This document shows positions 1-7,907 of a stretch of 44,438 bases of DNA, one piece after another. The stretch is taken from NCBI GenBank assembly GCA_017941505.1, contig JAGAWH010000021.1, positions 1 through 44,438 on the forward strand, written 5' to 3'. How positions within the stretch are numbered: position 1 is the stretch's first letter; the number at the start of each line of letters is the position of its first letter. This stretch comes from Faecalicoccus sp. Its GTDB lineage: Bacteria; Bacillota_I; Bacilli_A; Erysipelotrichales; Erysipelotrichaceae. The notes under the pieces are model-generated. The model was not told the origin of the DNA and searched no databases. It saw only the letters and a list, made by a program, of their open reading frames with translations. The translations under genes and the position numbers were made by a program.

Positions 1-5
1 CATGG

Positions 6-35
6 GGTCAGTCTGTCCTGACAGACAGTTTGACC
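6..35. repeat. Nested inverted repeat at window edge
   Basis: GTCTGTC (11-17) and GACAGAC (20-26) form a perfect hairpin with a 2-base loop. It is enclosed by GGTCA (6-10) and TGACC (31-35). It could be the end of a mobile element or a terminator of a gene outside the window; the edge prevents a decision. The rest of 1-137 shows nothing else recognisable. Confidence 0.35.
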
Positions 36-137
36 TGTTTTGTCGATGTTTTCATTTTTCCTTACCGCCGTTTGAATTTAACGACACTTTTTAATGTTCT
101 CCCTTACCTATCAGCATTTATCGTTCATGCGTAATTA

Positions 138-1037
138 CTAATACAAAAAACTGAACGAACTTTTTATCATGTCATTGCTTTGATAATAGTTTAAATTTTT
201 ATTCATTCTTGTGACAAATGTACTTAATTCTCGTGCCGCTTTAGAATGAACTCCATCACTGGCTACCAGCTTGTTGTGAGCATAAAGTAATGTAACAATT
301 TCCTGCAATCTAGCGTTACTCATTTTTTTCTTTGCCATATTTTTAGAAAGGCGCTCAATGTTATAGAGAGATTTGTTTACTTCAAAACTTGTTTTATGCA
401 TGGCTGTATTTAAATGCAGATTATTTAGTATACAACTACTATGCGCACAAGCATTTCGAATTTCTTTACAAGTTTTTAATATGTAATGTTCATTCTTCAT
501 ATCCAGATTGTTATATCTTTCTGAACAAAAAGAATAGAAAGAAACTAACCTTCCAAATGGAATCAATTCCAGAAACACCCAAATAGGAAGATGATTCATT
601 TCATAATGAAAGAATAAATCATTAGAGTAGAGCGAAGATTTAGCTTGAAAAAGTTCACCCTCTAAACGCTCCTGCTGCTTTTCATCTATTGAATCAATAT
701 AATCTTGAATCACAGCATATCCATCCTCCTTAAATTCTTCAGCTTTATTTATTAATTTAAGTTTCGCATAATGTTCAATATCTAATGACAAATGAATTAA
801 AACGTATCTTAATTCCATATCAACAATGGCTAAGTCCTTCAGATACGCAAAGTCTAAGTGATAATACTTCTCGTTTTGCTTATCATAATTTTTTCTATAA
901 GAAGCTAACTTAAAATAATAATTATTGTTTTTCAAATATTTCATTGCGCTTTCTTCATCAATCCTTTCAAATACAATACCTTTTATCTTCATTTTCTCGA
1001 TAAGATCATGCGTTAATAATAATGGTTTATACTTCAT
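138..1037 (-). CDS. Abi_2 family abortive-infection-like protein
   Basis: The 299-residue protein matches the AbiD/AbiF (Abi_2, HEPN superfamily) pattern. The N-terminal part has a KYLKNNNYYFKLASYRKNY-type segment, the middle has the helical core around DMELRYVLIHLSLDIEHYAK, and RNACAHSS near residue 195 supplies the R-x4-H motif of HEPN ribonucleases. Family members act as phage-exclusion or RNA-cleaving proteins in the cytoplasm; activity here is inferred. The start follows GAAAGG about 6 bases upstream. It lies at the end of a decayed yhcG fragment whose open frame overlaps its first codons, so it is probably transcribed from its own promoter near the 1080-1102 palindrome. Confidence 0.85.
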   Translation of the reverse strand: MKYKPLLLTHDLIEKMKIKGIVFERIDEESAMKYLKNNNYYFKLASYRKNYDKQNEKYYHLDFAYLKDLAIVDMELRYVLIHLSLDIEHYAKLKLINKAEEFKEDGYAVIQDYIDSIDEKQQERLEGELFQAKSSLYSNDLFFHYEMNHLPIWVFLELIPFGRLVSFYSFCSERYNNLDMKNEHYILKTCKEIRNACAHSSCILNNLHLNTAMHKTSFEVNKSLYNIERLSKNMAKKKMSNARLQEIVTLLYAHNKLVASDGVHSKAARELSTFVTRMNKNLNYYQSNDMIKSSFSFLY

Positions 1038-1079
1038 AAATTCCCTTTCTATCTGATTGGATTAAATAATCAATTGAAG

Positions 1080-1102
1080 TAGAAATATCCAAGATATTTC
1101 TA
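1080..1102. promoter_or_regulatory. Perfect palindrome upstream of abi gene
   Basis: TAGAAATATC and GATATTTCTA are perfect 10-base arms around a CAA spacer, centred about 54 bases upstream of the abi start at 1037. The position suits an operator or autoregulatory site. No regulator can be assigned from the sequence. Confidence 0.45.
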
Positions 1103-1159
1103 ATATAATACTCTGAAAAAATTTTTCTTTTCTTTATCTTTCTAATTACTAAAACGATA

Positions 1160-1554
1160 AATGGTTCTTTCAAAATATCTTCTGGTTTCTCAATAATTTG
1201 TCCTTCTGAGGCGAGCTTCAATACCTTCTCTTTATCAGTACTAAGAGCAATACGATGAAACAGCATGCTTTTCATCTGTCGTTTTAGTTCACGCACTCCA
1301 CAATTTTCTTTTTCACATGTTTTTTCGTAAAAGGAACGCTCAAATGGATTATCAATCTTCAAAAGTTCGATGTATTTGACTTATCCAATTTTGCAGACAC
1401 CGTCTGCAAAATTGGATAAGTCAAATACATTTTCCTCATTTTAGTGATATTACTGAGGCTGAATCCCCTTACCGTATTTCTTTGTTAAATCTTTTGAAAT
1501 CCTTTTAAGCAAATCTGTTCCATATTCAGCTTTTTCATTTCTGTACTCTGTGTA
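1160..1554 (-). pseudogene. yhcG (DUF1016/PDDEXK) N-terminal remnant
   Basis: Read across three frames, this strand gives the N-terminal domain of a YhcG-type nuclease. The order is AEYGTDLLKRISKDLTKKYG (1.52-1.46 kb), then GFSLSNITKMRKMYLTYP, then ILQTVSAKL, then ELLKIDNPFERSFYEK, RELKRQMKSMLFHRIALS and PEDILKEPF. The frame breaks at a run of four G residues near 1468 and again inside the 1370-1430 palindrome, where the expected LSWSHY-like segment is missing. The C-terminal nuclease domain is absent. Two open frames, 1027-1362 and 1485-1778, are pieces of this wreck and not genes; the first ~70 codons of the latter (MLQKFRRWFQMKDSNSLWEK...) are unrecognised. YhcG proteins often accompany type I restriction or defence loci. 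Confidence 0.8.
1370..1430. repeat. 29-bp perfect palindrome inside yhcG remnant
   Basis: Arms 1370-1398 and 1402-1430 are perfectly complementary over 29 bases around a 3-base spacer. The inner 11 or so bases on each side fit a normal yhcG coding sequence (ILQTVSAKL), but the outer part of the 1370-1398 arm replaces expected coding sequence with the complement of the other arm. Confidence 0.95.
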
Positions 1555-2244
1555 TGATACATATCAGCATGAACAATGTTATCAAGGGCATTCATGCTCG
1601 AACTTTCTTTAACTGTTCGCCCTATATAAAATAATGCCGAAACAACGCACTCGCACTCTGTGATTCTAAAAATATGATTTTTCCCAAGGCACATAGCTAA
1701 ATATTGGGAGAAACGGAGTTTCTCCCACAAGCTGTTGGAGTCTTTCATCTGAAACCACCTCCTGAATTTCTGCAGCAACCTGTTGCAGTTTTATGCTGCC
1801 GATATACATCTGGTTGCTCCGAGCATTATCAGCATCCCTGAAATCCTCATGCGAAATATGAATTATCCCGAATGATTCAAAGTATCAGTCCGTGGTTTCT
1901 TTTCCTTTGACTTTTTCAAAGTACTCATGATGATCCAGATCTGCCATCTCCCGTTTGACCGGAATTGCTTATTAGTTTTCTGTCGTTTACAGTTTGCTAC
2001 ACGTTTTTCATACTATGGATGTATGATAATTTGTATTTTTTAAAATCAATATCACTTCCTGCAAGGATAGCGCTTTGCGAAGGATATTTGCGGATGTAAC
2101 TTCTCTCAGACTGCCGGCAGATAACACATTTCAGATAGTCGAAGGAGATCTGTACAAACTGTTGTTTGTTCTTCTTTCCGATTCAACTCTGAAACTTTCA
2201 GAATGAAATGCATACCAGTCTTGAGCATCTGATCCTTGATCTGA
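1555..2244. other. Decayed intergenic DNA, no intact gene
   Basis: No convincing intact gene. On the minus strand there are fragments such as HEDFRDADNARSNQMYIGS followed by a short open stretch to about 1672, and LKCVICRQSERSYIRKYPSQ near 2.1 kb. Both are closed by stops or frame breaks. They look like remains of lost genes that I cannot identify. Confidence 0.5.
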
Positions 2245-2547
2245 TTATTTCTGTGGTTTGTGATCCCACAGTTCTTCATCATTTCTTATTTTTTCAAGTG
2301 CTTCATCATAAGCCAATTGTAAATTCAGCCAATAACCAACTGTAGTTCCCAACATTCTGGATAATTTCACTGCTATATCTATTGAAAGATTTTGTTCGCC
2401 ATTTATCAGAACACTAAGATTTTCAGGTGTTGTACCCAGTCTTTTTGTGAAATCTTCCTGTGTTAGCCCAATTTGTTCAACAATTTCTTTAATATAATAT
2501 CCGGGGTGGAAGATGACTTTATCATCATATTCAGCGGAATTACTCAT
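2245..2547 (-). CDS. HigA-type addiction-module antitoxin (HTH), orphan
   Basis: About 100 residues with a HigA/VapI layout: FHPGYYIKEIVEQIGLTQ opens the helix-turn-helix (QEDFTKRLGTTPENLSVLI), followed by NLSIDIAVKLSRMLGTTVGY and the typical YWLNLQLAYDEA. HigA proteins bind DNA and neutralise a HigB RelE-fold toxin. No HigB gene lies on either side, so this is an orphan antitoxin or regulator. I prefer the ATG at 2547; the GTG at 2556 is only three bases from AAGGAGG. It lies directly downstream of a PepSY gene but behind that gene's terminator. Confidence 0.8.
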   Translation of the reverse strand: MSNSAEYDDKVIFHPGYYIKEIVEQIGLTQEDFTKRLGTTPENLSVLINGEQNLSIDIAVKLSRMLGTTVGYWLNLQLAYDEALEKIRNDEELWDHKPQK

Positions 2548-2621
2548 AGTATGCACTTACCTCCTTCTTACTCTCTAATACGATAATTTAAATCAAAAGG
2601 CTAAATTTTTAACTTAAATAC

Positions 2622-2648
2622 AAAAGCCACTCCCTTAGAAGCGGCTTG
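2622..2648 (-). terminator. Terminator of PepSY gene copy 1
   Basis: On the minus strand GCCGCT/AGTGGC arms are followed by TTTTGT. Related hairpins follow all four PepSY copies in the window (2.6, 5.0, 9.2 and 10.55 kb). Confidence 0.6.
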
Positions 2649-2670
2649 ATATTCTCTATTCACTTTTTAA

Positions 2671-3300
2671 TTAGTCATCGATTCCGTCATCATAGTCGTT
2701 GTCATCATATCCATCATCATGATCATTGTCATCATATGCTGAATCGGTATCTGCCTTGATGATCTTGCCGGTTGCGGCATCGATATCGTATTCGTATTCA
2801 ATTCCGTTATATACGAATTCTACCTTGATCTTGTTGCAGCCATCATCAAATTCTTTTTTTACCTTTGTGAAGGTTACATCCTTAACAGTAAGGCCCGCTG
2901 CCTTTACGGCAATTTCCTTTGCCTGTTCTTCGTTGACTGCACCCTGTGAAGTACTTGCTGCGTTATTTCCTTCGATATCGAAGTCCTTGGATAAGATCTT
3001 TCCACTTACTGCATCGATATCATAGTCATATTCCTTATTGCCTACCATGAATTCTACTTCGTAGATCATTACTCCATCATCGTGATCCAGATGTACTGTT
3101 AAGTAAGTAGTATCCTTTTCCTTTACACCGGCATCCTTTAGAGCAATCTGCTTAGCTGCATCTTCACCGATGTAGTTAGTTGTTGTAGTCTGCTTTACTA
3201 CCTGGATCTGTTTTACGTTATTCATCATCATCTGTGGCTTAGCAAACTGTGCTCCACCTGCTCCTAATAAACATGTACCGATAAGTACCATTTTCATCAT
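2671..3300 (-). CDS. Secreted double-PepSY protein, copy 1
   Basis: 209 residues. A hydrophobic N-terminus (MVLIGTCLLGAGGAQFA) looks like a signal peptide. Two PepSY repeats follow: residues ~45-110 (YIGEDAAKQIALKDAGV ... YDYDIDAVSGKIL) and ~120-185 (NEEQAKEIAVKAAGLT ... YEYDIDAATGKII). An Asp-rich tail (YDDNDHDDGYDDNDYDDG) ends the protein. PepSY domains are thought to act outside the cell, often as protease inhibitors or metal-linked modules; the acidic tail could bind cations (inference). It is about 90% like the copy at 10593-11231. The ATG at 3300 is 18 bases from the AAGGAGG; the codon matching the start of copy 2 is ATA here, so translation may be weak. Confidence 0.8.
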   Translation of the reverse strand: MMKMVLIGTCLLGAGGAQFAKPQMMMNNVKQIQVVKQTTTTNYIGEDAAKQIALKDAGVKEKDTTYLTVHLDHDDGVMIYEVEFMVGNKEYDYDIDAVSGKILSKDFDIEGNNAASTSQGAVNEEQAKEIAVKAAGLTVKDVTFTKVKKEFDDGCNKIKVEFVYNGIEYEYDIDAATGKIIKADTDSAYDDNDHDDGYDDNDYDDGIDD

Positions 3301-3396
3301 TGTAAATATATTATATTTCCTCCTTGATCTGTTTCAATCTTATTTCCTTTTTACAGTTTCATCTTAACAGACCAACTATCGCAACAATGTCACACT
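3301..3396 (-). promoter_or_regulatory. Conserved leader/promoter block of PepSY copy 1
   Basis: About 95 bases upstream of copy 1 are nearly identical to those upstream of copy 2 (11232-11320). The block contains TTGTTG, a TAAGAT -10-like box, and AAGGAGG. Conservation of the whole leader means promoter and gene were duplicated together. The exact -35 box is uncertain. Confidence 0.5.
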
Positions 3397-3471
3397 AAAA
3401 AAGAATTTTAATTATCCCTTTTCTTTAATTTGACGTATTAGAAATTAGACAGTTTTAAGGAGGTTAATATA

Positions 3472-4971
3472 ATGGAATTGAACGAACTATTTAACATTCA
3501 TGATTTTGAAAGCTATCGAGAAAATAATCGTATTGAAGTAAAAAAAGCTACGCATGGTCTTCCCCAAAGTCTTTGGGAAACCTATTCTGCTATGGCCAAT
3601 GGATATGGTGGAATAATCATATTAGGTGCTGCTGAGAATCAAGATGGCACCTTTTACCCAACCGGTCTTAAAAACGAAGCAAAACTAAAGAAAGAATTCT
3701 GGGATACAATCAATAATCCTAAGAAAGTCAGTATAAACTTGTTGATGGACGAAGATGTACAAACACACGTCAAAGATGGAAATGTTATTGTAGTTATAAC
3801 CGTTCCTCGAGCAAGACGTGATAAACGACCTGTTTATATCAATAATGACCTTTGGAATGGAACTTTCCGACGTAATTGGGAAGGAGATTATCATTGCAGT
3901 CCTTCAGAAGTAAGAGCAATGTTAAGGGATGAACCGGAAGAAACAATGGATATGCGTATTCTCGAAGACTTCACATTGAAAGATCTTTGCGAAGAATCTG
4001 TCCAGGGATATCGCAATTACCACTCCACAGTACATCCCGGACATGTTTGGGAAAAACTTCCGCTGGAAGAATATTTAATACGCATTGGAGCAGCTGACTA
4101 CCTTCCTAAAGATTCTGTTTTACATCCTACTGCTGCAGGTTTATTAATGTTTGGAGAAGAATATCGAATTGTTCGATATTTCCCTGAATATTTTTTAGAC
4201 TATCGAGAAGTGCTTGATCCAACATTTCGATGGACAAATCGTATTCATTCCAGTTCAGGAGAATGGTCCGGAAATCTATTTGATTTTTTCTTCAAGGTTT
4301 ATAATAAAATCTCAATGGACATAGAAAAACCATTTATTTTAGATGGAGCATCCCGTATAGAAGATACACCTGTTCATAAGGCAATTCGAGAAGCATTAGC
4401 AAATTGTATCGTCAATGCAGATTTCTATCTTCCCAGAGGTATTGTGATCATTAAGGAACAAACTCACATTATTATGCAAAACCCGGGAAGTATCCGTACA
4501 GGAAAAGATAGAATGTTACGAGGCGGAATATCGGATCCCCGCAATAAAGCTATTATGAAAATGTTTAATTTGATTTCTATTGGCGAAAGAACAGGAAAAG
4601 AAGTCCCGGATATTTTCTCTGTCTGGTCACAAAAAGGCTGGTCTGATCCAATAGTAGAAGAAGCTTTCAATCCGGGTCGCACCACGTTGATTCTTCCTTT
4701 CACCAAAAAACAAGCGGATAAAACAAGCGATAAAAACAAGCGTTTAAAACAAGCGGATAATTCTGATAAAACAGTGAGTTTTAAAACAATTCAAAACAAA
4801 AAGAAAATCATAGACTTTTTATCAAAAAATGAAAATGTTTCCTGCTCAAGGATTGCCAAATTACTTCAACTTAGCTTACCCCGGACCAGAGCTATATTAG
4901 CAGAGCTGACAAAAGAAGAGGTCATTCAACCGATTGGTCAAGGAAGAGCCCGGCGATACATTTTAAAATAA
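3472..4971 (+). CDS. AlbA_2 (Schlafen-type) ATP-binding regulator
   Basis: 499 residues. The N-terminal AlbA_2 domain (residues ~10-150) shows NNRIEVKKATHGLPQSLWET and ANGYGGIIILGAAEN. The middle (~270-410) has a HATPase_c_4-like region (EALANCIVNADFYLPRGIVI, NPGSIR, GGISDPRNKAIMKMF, GERTGKEVPDIF). The C-terminus carries a winged helix (NVSCSRIAKLLQLSLPRTRAILAEL). Such proteins are putative transcription regulators, some linked to defence. The start follows AAGGAGG with 8-base spacing. The gene is alone on its strand, lying between a PepSY gene and a PepSY remnant. Confidence 0.85.
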   Translation: MELNELFNIHDFESYRENNRIEVKKATHGLPQSLWETYSAMANGYGGIIILGAAENQDGTFYPTGLKNEAKLKKEFWDTINNPKKVSINLLMDEDVQTHVKDGNVIVVITVPRARRDKRPVYINNDLWNGTFRRNWEGDYHCSPSEVRAMLRDEPEETMDMRILEDFTLKDLCEESVQGYRNYHSTVHPGHVWEKLPLEEYLIRIGAADYLPKDSVLHPTAAGLLMFGEEYRIVRYFPEYFLDYREVLDPTFRWTNRIHSSSGEWSGNLFDFFFKVYNKISMDIEKPFILDGASRIEDTPVHKAIREALANCIVNADFYLPRGIVIIKEQTHIIMQNPGSIRTGKDRMLRGGISDPRNKAIMKMFNLISIGERTGKEVPDIFSVWSQKGWSDPIVEEAFNPGRTTLILPFTKKQADKTSDKNKRLKQADNSDKTVSFKTIQNKKKIIDFLSKNENVSCSRIAKLLQLSLPRTRAILAELTKEEVIQPIGQGRARRYILK

Positions 4972-4972
4972 T

Positions 4973-4996
4973 AGGGATGCCATGCATCTCTTTTAT
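4973..4996 (+). terminator. Terminator of the AlbA_2 gene
   Basis: GGGATGC and GCATCTC arms around CAT, then TTTTATT, two bases past the stop codon. Confidence 0.6.
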
Positions 4997-5009
4997 TATG
5001 GCAAAAAGA

Positions 5010-5109
5010 AAAGCCACTTCCTTGAGAGGCGACTTCATATTCTGTATTCACTTTTTAATTAGTCATCATGATCATTGTCATCATAAGCTGAATCGGTATC
5101 GGCCTCGAT
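5010..5109 (-). pseudogene. PepSY gene 3' remnant (decayed copy)
   Basis: The minus strand reads the end of the PepSY gene: an ADTDSAYDD-like tail, stop at 5059-5061, the invariant block ATTCACTTTTTAATTAGTCA and the family terminator (5010-5035). Upstream of codon ~17 from the end, similarity stops at once and unrelated sequence begins. This is one of four PepSY copies in the first 11 kb. Confidence 0.85.
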
Positions 5110-5350
5110 AATCAGATGCTTCCACAAAGTCCTCGTCATCGAACCAAAGTAAGCTCTCCATACAAATAATCCAAGTGTTCCGTTTCAGAAAGTGTCTCAA
5201 GAAACTGTTCATGGCATAACTCAGGTCGGGAATCATATCCTGCCTCTTTGACATAGCGGTTAATCGATGAGCCAAGATAAGAGCCAAAACTCTGGATTAG
5301 CCCCATTATCTCTCGGTTTAATCACAAATACATGTTTTTCACTTTCCTTC
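5110..5350 (-). pseudogene. Unidentified decayed gene fragment
   Basis: Joined frames on the minus strand give EKHVFVIKPRDNGANPEFWL, then SSINRYVKEAGYDSRPELCH, EQFLETLSETEHLDYLYGEL and TLVR before a TGA. Codon use looks like a real gene that has lost its frame, and its end runs straight into the PepSY remnant. I do not recognise the family. The nominal open frame 5081-5287 is a chimera of this debris and the PepSY tail. Confidence 0.45.
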
Positions 5351-5423
5351 TAGAAGCCGTAGAAATAATACCCAAACTTACGGACCTGAAATATTAGCAC
5401 AATGTTTTAAACTGTATATGCAT

Positions 5424-5465
5424 TTCGTACGATATATTGTTAAATCGTGCGAATTATATTATAAT
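5424..5465 (+). promoter_or_regulatory. Promoter and operator of the Phd-PIN pair
   Basis: TTGTTA (5437-5442), 17 bases, TATAAT (5460-5465) make a near-consensus promoter. An inverted repeat, TTCGTACGAT (5424-5433) and ATCGTGCGAA (5444-5453; 9 of 10 match), straddles the -35 box. This is the expected place for antitoxin autorepression. Confidence 0.75.
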
Positions 5466-5483
5466 ATGTTTGGAGGTGGTATC

Positions 5484-5723
5484 ATGATTATCACTGCAAC
5501 TGAGCTTAAAACAAACCTGGGAAAATATCTGGATATGGTTTCCAAAGAAGAAATTATCATTACGAAGAATGGGAAAAATGTCGCACGGCTTTCTAAACCC
5601 GAATCCGAAAAGATTGCTTATTTAGATTCATTAATCGGAATAGCCAAGAATGTCGAATATGCTTTGGATGAAGATACTCGCTTGGAAAGATTATTATTAA
5701 ATGAAGATTCTTCTGGATACTAA
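5484..5723 (+). CDS. Phd/YefM-type antitoxin
   Basis: 79 residues starting MIITATELKTNLGKYLDMVS with IIITKNGKNVARL, the classic Phd/YefM DNA-binding fold; the acidic C-terminus (DEDTRLERLLLNEDSSGY) would bind the toxin. ATG at 5484 is chosen because GGAGGTGG lies just upstream; the longer frame from 5418 would start inside the promoter. It overlaps the toxin gene by 23 bases, so translation is coupled. It likely represses its own promoter through the inverted repeat at 5424-5453. Confidence 0.88.
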   Translation: MIITATELKTNLGKYLDMVSKEEIIITKNGKNVARLSKPESEKIAYLDSLIGIAKNVEYALDEDTRLERLLLNEDSSGY

Positions 5724-6114
5724 TGTTGTCTTAGACATTCTTTTAGATAGAAAGCCCTTCATAATCGACTCTTACGGAGCATTGAAAAAAGCTCTTGAAG
5801 AAGGACATATCCTATATATATCCGCATCTGCCGCAACAGATATTTTCTATATCGTGAGAAAAGCTACAAAATCCAAAACACAAACAATTCAACATATGAA
5901 AACACTTGCGAAAATCATGAACTTTGCGAAAGTAGAAGAAGATGATATCCTTAATGCACTCTCATCTGAGATTCAAGATTTTGAAGATGCGGTGGTCGAT
6001 TCCGTTGCGAAATCCATGCAGGCAGACCTAATCTTGACACGTAATGACAAAGATTTTAAAAATGCAGGTGTAAAAGTAATAACACCTGCTAACTTCTACA
6101 AAAATATTAAATAA
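5701..6114 (+). CDS. PIN-domain toxin (VapC-like)
   Basis: 137 residues of PIN fold: KILLDTNVVLDILLDRKPF gives the first acidic residue (Asp6), SAATDIFYIVRKA follows, and DFEDAVVDSVAKSMQADLIL then TRNDKDF give the later acidic residues. PIN toxins are Mg-dependent ribonucleases cutting tRNA or rRNA in the cytoplasm. All catalytic acids appear present. It is the second gene of a two-gene operon with the overlapping antitoxin. Confidence 0.88.
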   Translation: MKILLDTNVVLDILLDRKPFIIDSYGALKKALEEGHILYISASAATDIFYIVRKATKSKTQTIQHMKTLAKIMNFAKVEEDDILNALSSEIQDFEDAVVDSVAKSMQADLILTRNDKDFKNAGVKVITPANFYKNIK

Positions 6115-6188
6115 CCGTTCATTGAATATTATGTTTTAATCAACATCTGCTGCCTTAAAAGATCCTATCGCTACATCTGTTATAAACA

Positions 6189-6234
6189 AAAAGTGCTGGA
6201 AGTCCTTTATTTAAAGAGGATTTCGGCACTTTTA
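6189..6234 (+). terminator. Terminator of the Phd-PIN operon
   Basis: A long hairpin (AAAGTGCTGGAAGTCCT against AGGATTTCGGCACTTTT) ends in a T run. Confidence 0.65.
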
Positions 6235-6293
6235 TGTTTTAAACTGTTTGTTTTTAACAGCTTACCATGATAATAAATTTCTTAGTACTTTAA

Positions 6294-6533
6294 CTATTTG
6301 ATTTCGGTTGTTCTGATTTTTACGGCATTGCCGAAAATATCTTTTGTATAGTTCAGTGCATCGTCCCCATATTTTGCACAAACAAGTGTAAACACTCTGT
6401 TTAAACTTTGGAAATGTTTGATTGCCATTTCTTTCTGCCTTTTATATTTTTTAGCTTCAAGGTAGTATTTATTCGCAAAATAAGAAGTGATGATTGCGAT
6501 AACCGCTGAAATAATTACAACTGTGTGTTCCAT
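6294..6533 (-). CDS. Small single-pass membrane protein of HsdM-like operon
   Basis: 79 residues: one N-terminal membrane helix (VVIISAVIAIITSYFANKYY) then a basic, helical soluble part (KKYKRQKEMAIKHF). ATG at 6533 has GAAAGGAAA upstream. It is the last gene of the four-gene operon 8910-6294, 18 bases behind the methylase-like gene. No family is recognised. Its place next to a methylase-like and a target-recognition protein suggests an accessory or membrane effector role, which is inference. Confidence 0.65.
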   Translation of the reverse strand: MEHTVVIISAVIAIITSYFANKYYLEAKKYKRQKEMAIKHFQSLNRVFTLVCAKYGDDALNYTKDIFGNAVKIRTTEIK

Positions 6534-6551
6534 AAAATTTCCTTTCTTAAA

Positions 6552-7901
6552 TTATTTATTTGAATGATTTTGTGCCGCAAAAAGCTGTTCATACAAATCG
6601 TTCAACTTCTGCTCAATCTCTTTAGAAGAAATATCTAAAGCCTGTTTGACATACTCAATATACGCAGTTGGAACCAATGTATTTTTTTCGATTACTTCTT
6701 TGCATGGAACCAATTTCGATACGCCGGCAATCTCTTTATTCTCAGATAGAATATTTGTAATATGATCGATTCCCGAATCAATTAATCTCGAATTAAAATG
6801 ACGGGCATTGTTTGAAAACTGCAAAACTTCATTGTTGGTGGCATCGATAAACATTACCGATTCATTATTCTGCTTAGAAAGAATCAACAAATTAATATTT
6901 ACAGAAACACCGGGATTAATCGGCGGTAATGTGATCACAGCCTTCAAAAGTCTGTTTCCGAGAAGATATTCTCTAAGCTCTCTGGCTTCTCGGTTTAAGC
7001 TGTATAAAATTCCGGATGCGCAGGTTATTATAGCGGTTCCTCCATTTTCTAAATAATCGATCATTCTATAAATAGCTAAAATCGTTCCTTCCCTGTGAGA
7101 TGGATACTGCGTTCGGTCCAATCTTATTTTTAATGGAAAATCCGAGAATATTTTGGAAGCAGATACTAAACCGGTCTCATAATTAAATACATCTTTCTGT
7201 TCAAAAGTAGTTTTGAGAGTTGTTTTCCCCTGGATAATACTTAACATGATTGCGATTTGAAGACAGTCTTCTCTGATATCCGACAAATATAAATGTTTGG
7301 CACCATCCTCTGTAATTTCCAAAGAAGATAATCCATAACCACAGGAGAAATCCATAAAAGTATCTGTTTCATTAACGTTTAATATCTTTTTTACCAGCTT
7401 GATCAAAGATGGTTCTGTTTTGGTTTCAGCACTTCTTCTTCCTATAGTAGAGAGTGAATCATAGATATATTCTTTCAATGCCTCAAACACTTTTCCTGTA
7501 TACGCTTCATCTTCCGATAAATCGATACTGCTTAACAGTCCAAGAATTCTATCCGATGATTCTTTTCCAAACGTTTTCTTTTTGTACATCTCTCCCAGCA
7601 AATCATCGGAATATGCAGGAAATGCGTTAGCCAGAATACCCTTTGCATGGATTTTATAATCAATCATCTGTAAAACCGACAGAACAGAATCAATAAAGTA
7701 TCTGACATTGCGTCCGGCAATATTTTTATGTACTTCTGCATAAAGAATCATATCTTCCTTCGACTGGGCATACAGATAATTGTCTGCAGCATACTTAATA
7801 AAAATCAATCGAATCGTAGCCGGAGTTACAGCTTCTGTCATCATCATTTCTCTATATACTTTTGAAATATCGCTAATAACTTTTAAATAATCGTTCTTCA
7901 T
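6552..7901 (-). CDS. HsdM-like N-6 methylase fold protein, degenerate motif IV
   Basis: 449 residues with HsdM architecture: a helical N-terminal part, SAM motif I DFSCGYG at ~182-188 (DPACGSG in active enzymes), HLYLSDIREDCLQIAIMLS as the acidic SAM-ribose loop, and a late TIITCASGILYS / VITLPPINPGVSVNINLLIL core. Where active enzymes have NPPF/Y this protein has SDFPLKIRLD (~residue 254), so the base-flipping catalytic motif is replaced. It may bind SAM without adenine methylation, or methylate by a variant motif. It is followed by a coiled segment (EIEQKLNDLYEQLFA). It sits six bases after the HsdS-like gene. No HsdR is present. Confidence 0.8.
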   Translation of the reverse strand: MKNDYLKVISDISKVYREMMMTEAVTPATIRLIFIKYAADNYLYAQSKEDMILYAEVHKNIAGRNVRYFIDSVLSVLQMIDYKIHAKGILANAFPAYSDDLLGEMYKKKTFGKESSDRILGLLSSIDLSEDEAYTGKVFEALKEYIYDSLSTIGRRSAETKTEPSLIKLVKKILNVNETDTFMDFSCGYGLSSLEITEDGAKHLYLSDIREDCLQIAIMLSIIQGKTTLKTTFEQKDVFNYETGLVSASKIFSDFPLKIRLDRTQYPSHREGTILAIYRMIDYLENGGTAIITCASGILYSLNREARELREYLLGNRLLKAVITLPPINPGVSVNINLLILSKQNNESVMFIDATNNEVLQFSNNARHFNSRLIDSGIDHITNILSENKEIAGVSKLVPCKEVIEKNTLVPTAYIEYVKQALDISSKEIEQKLNDLYEQLFAAQNHSNK

Positions 7902-7907
7902 ATTCTT

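Noticed and set aside
1027..1362. Open frame of 111 codons overlapping the abi gene
   Set aside because: Its first ~70 codons are yhcG debris, and the rest runs into the abi start without family similarity; no complete gene.
5081..5287. Open frame of 68 codons on the minus strand
   Set aside because: It is a chimera of an unidentified decayed gene and the PepSY tail; better coding sense is in other frames.
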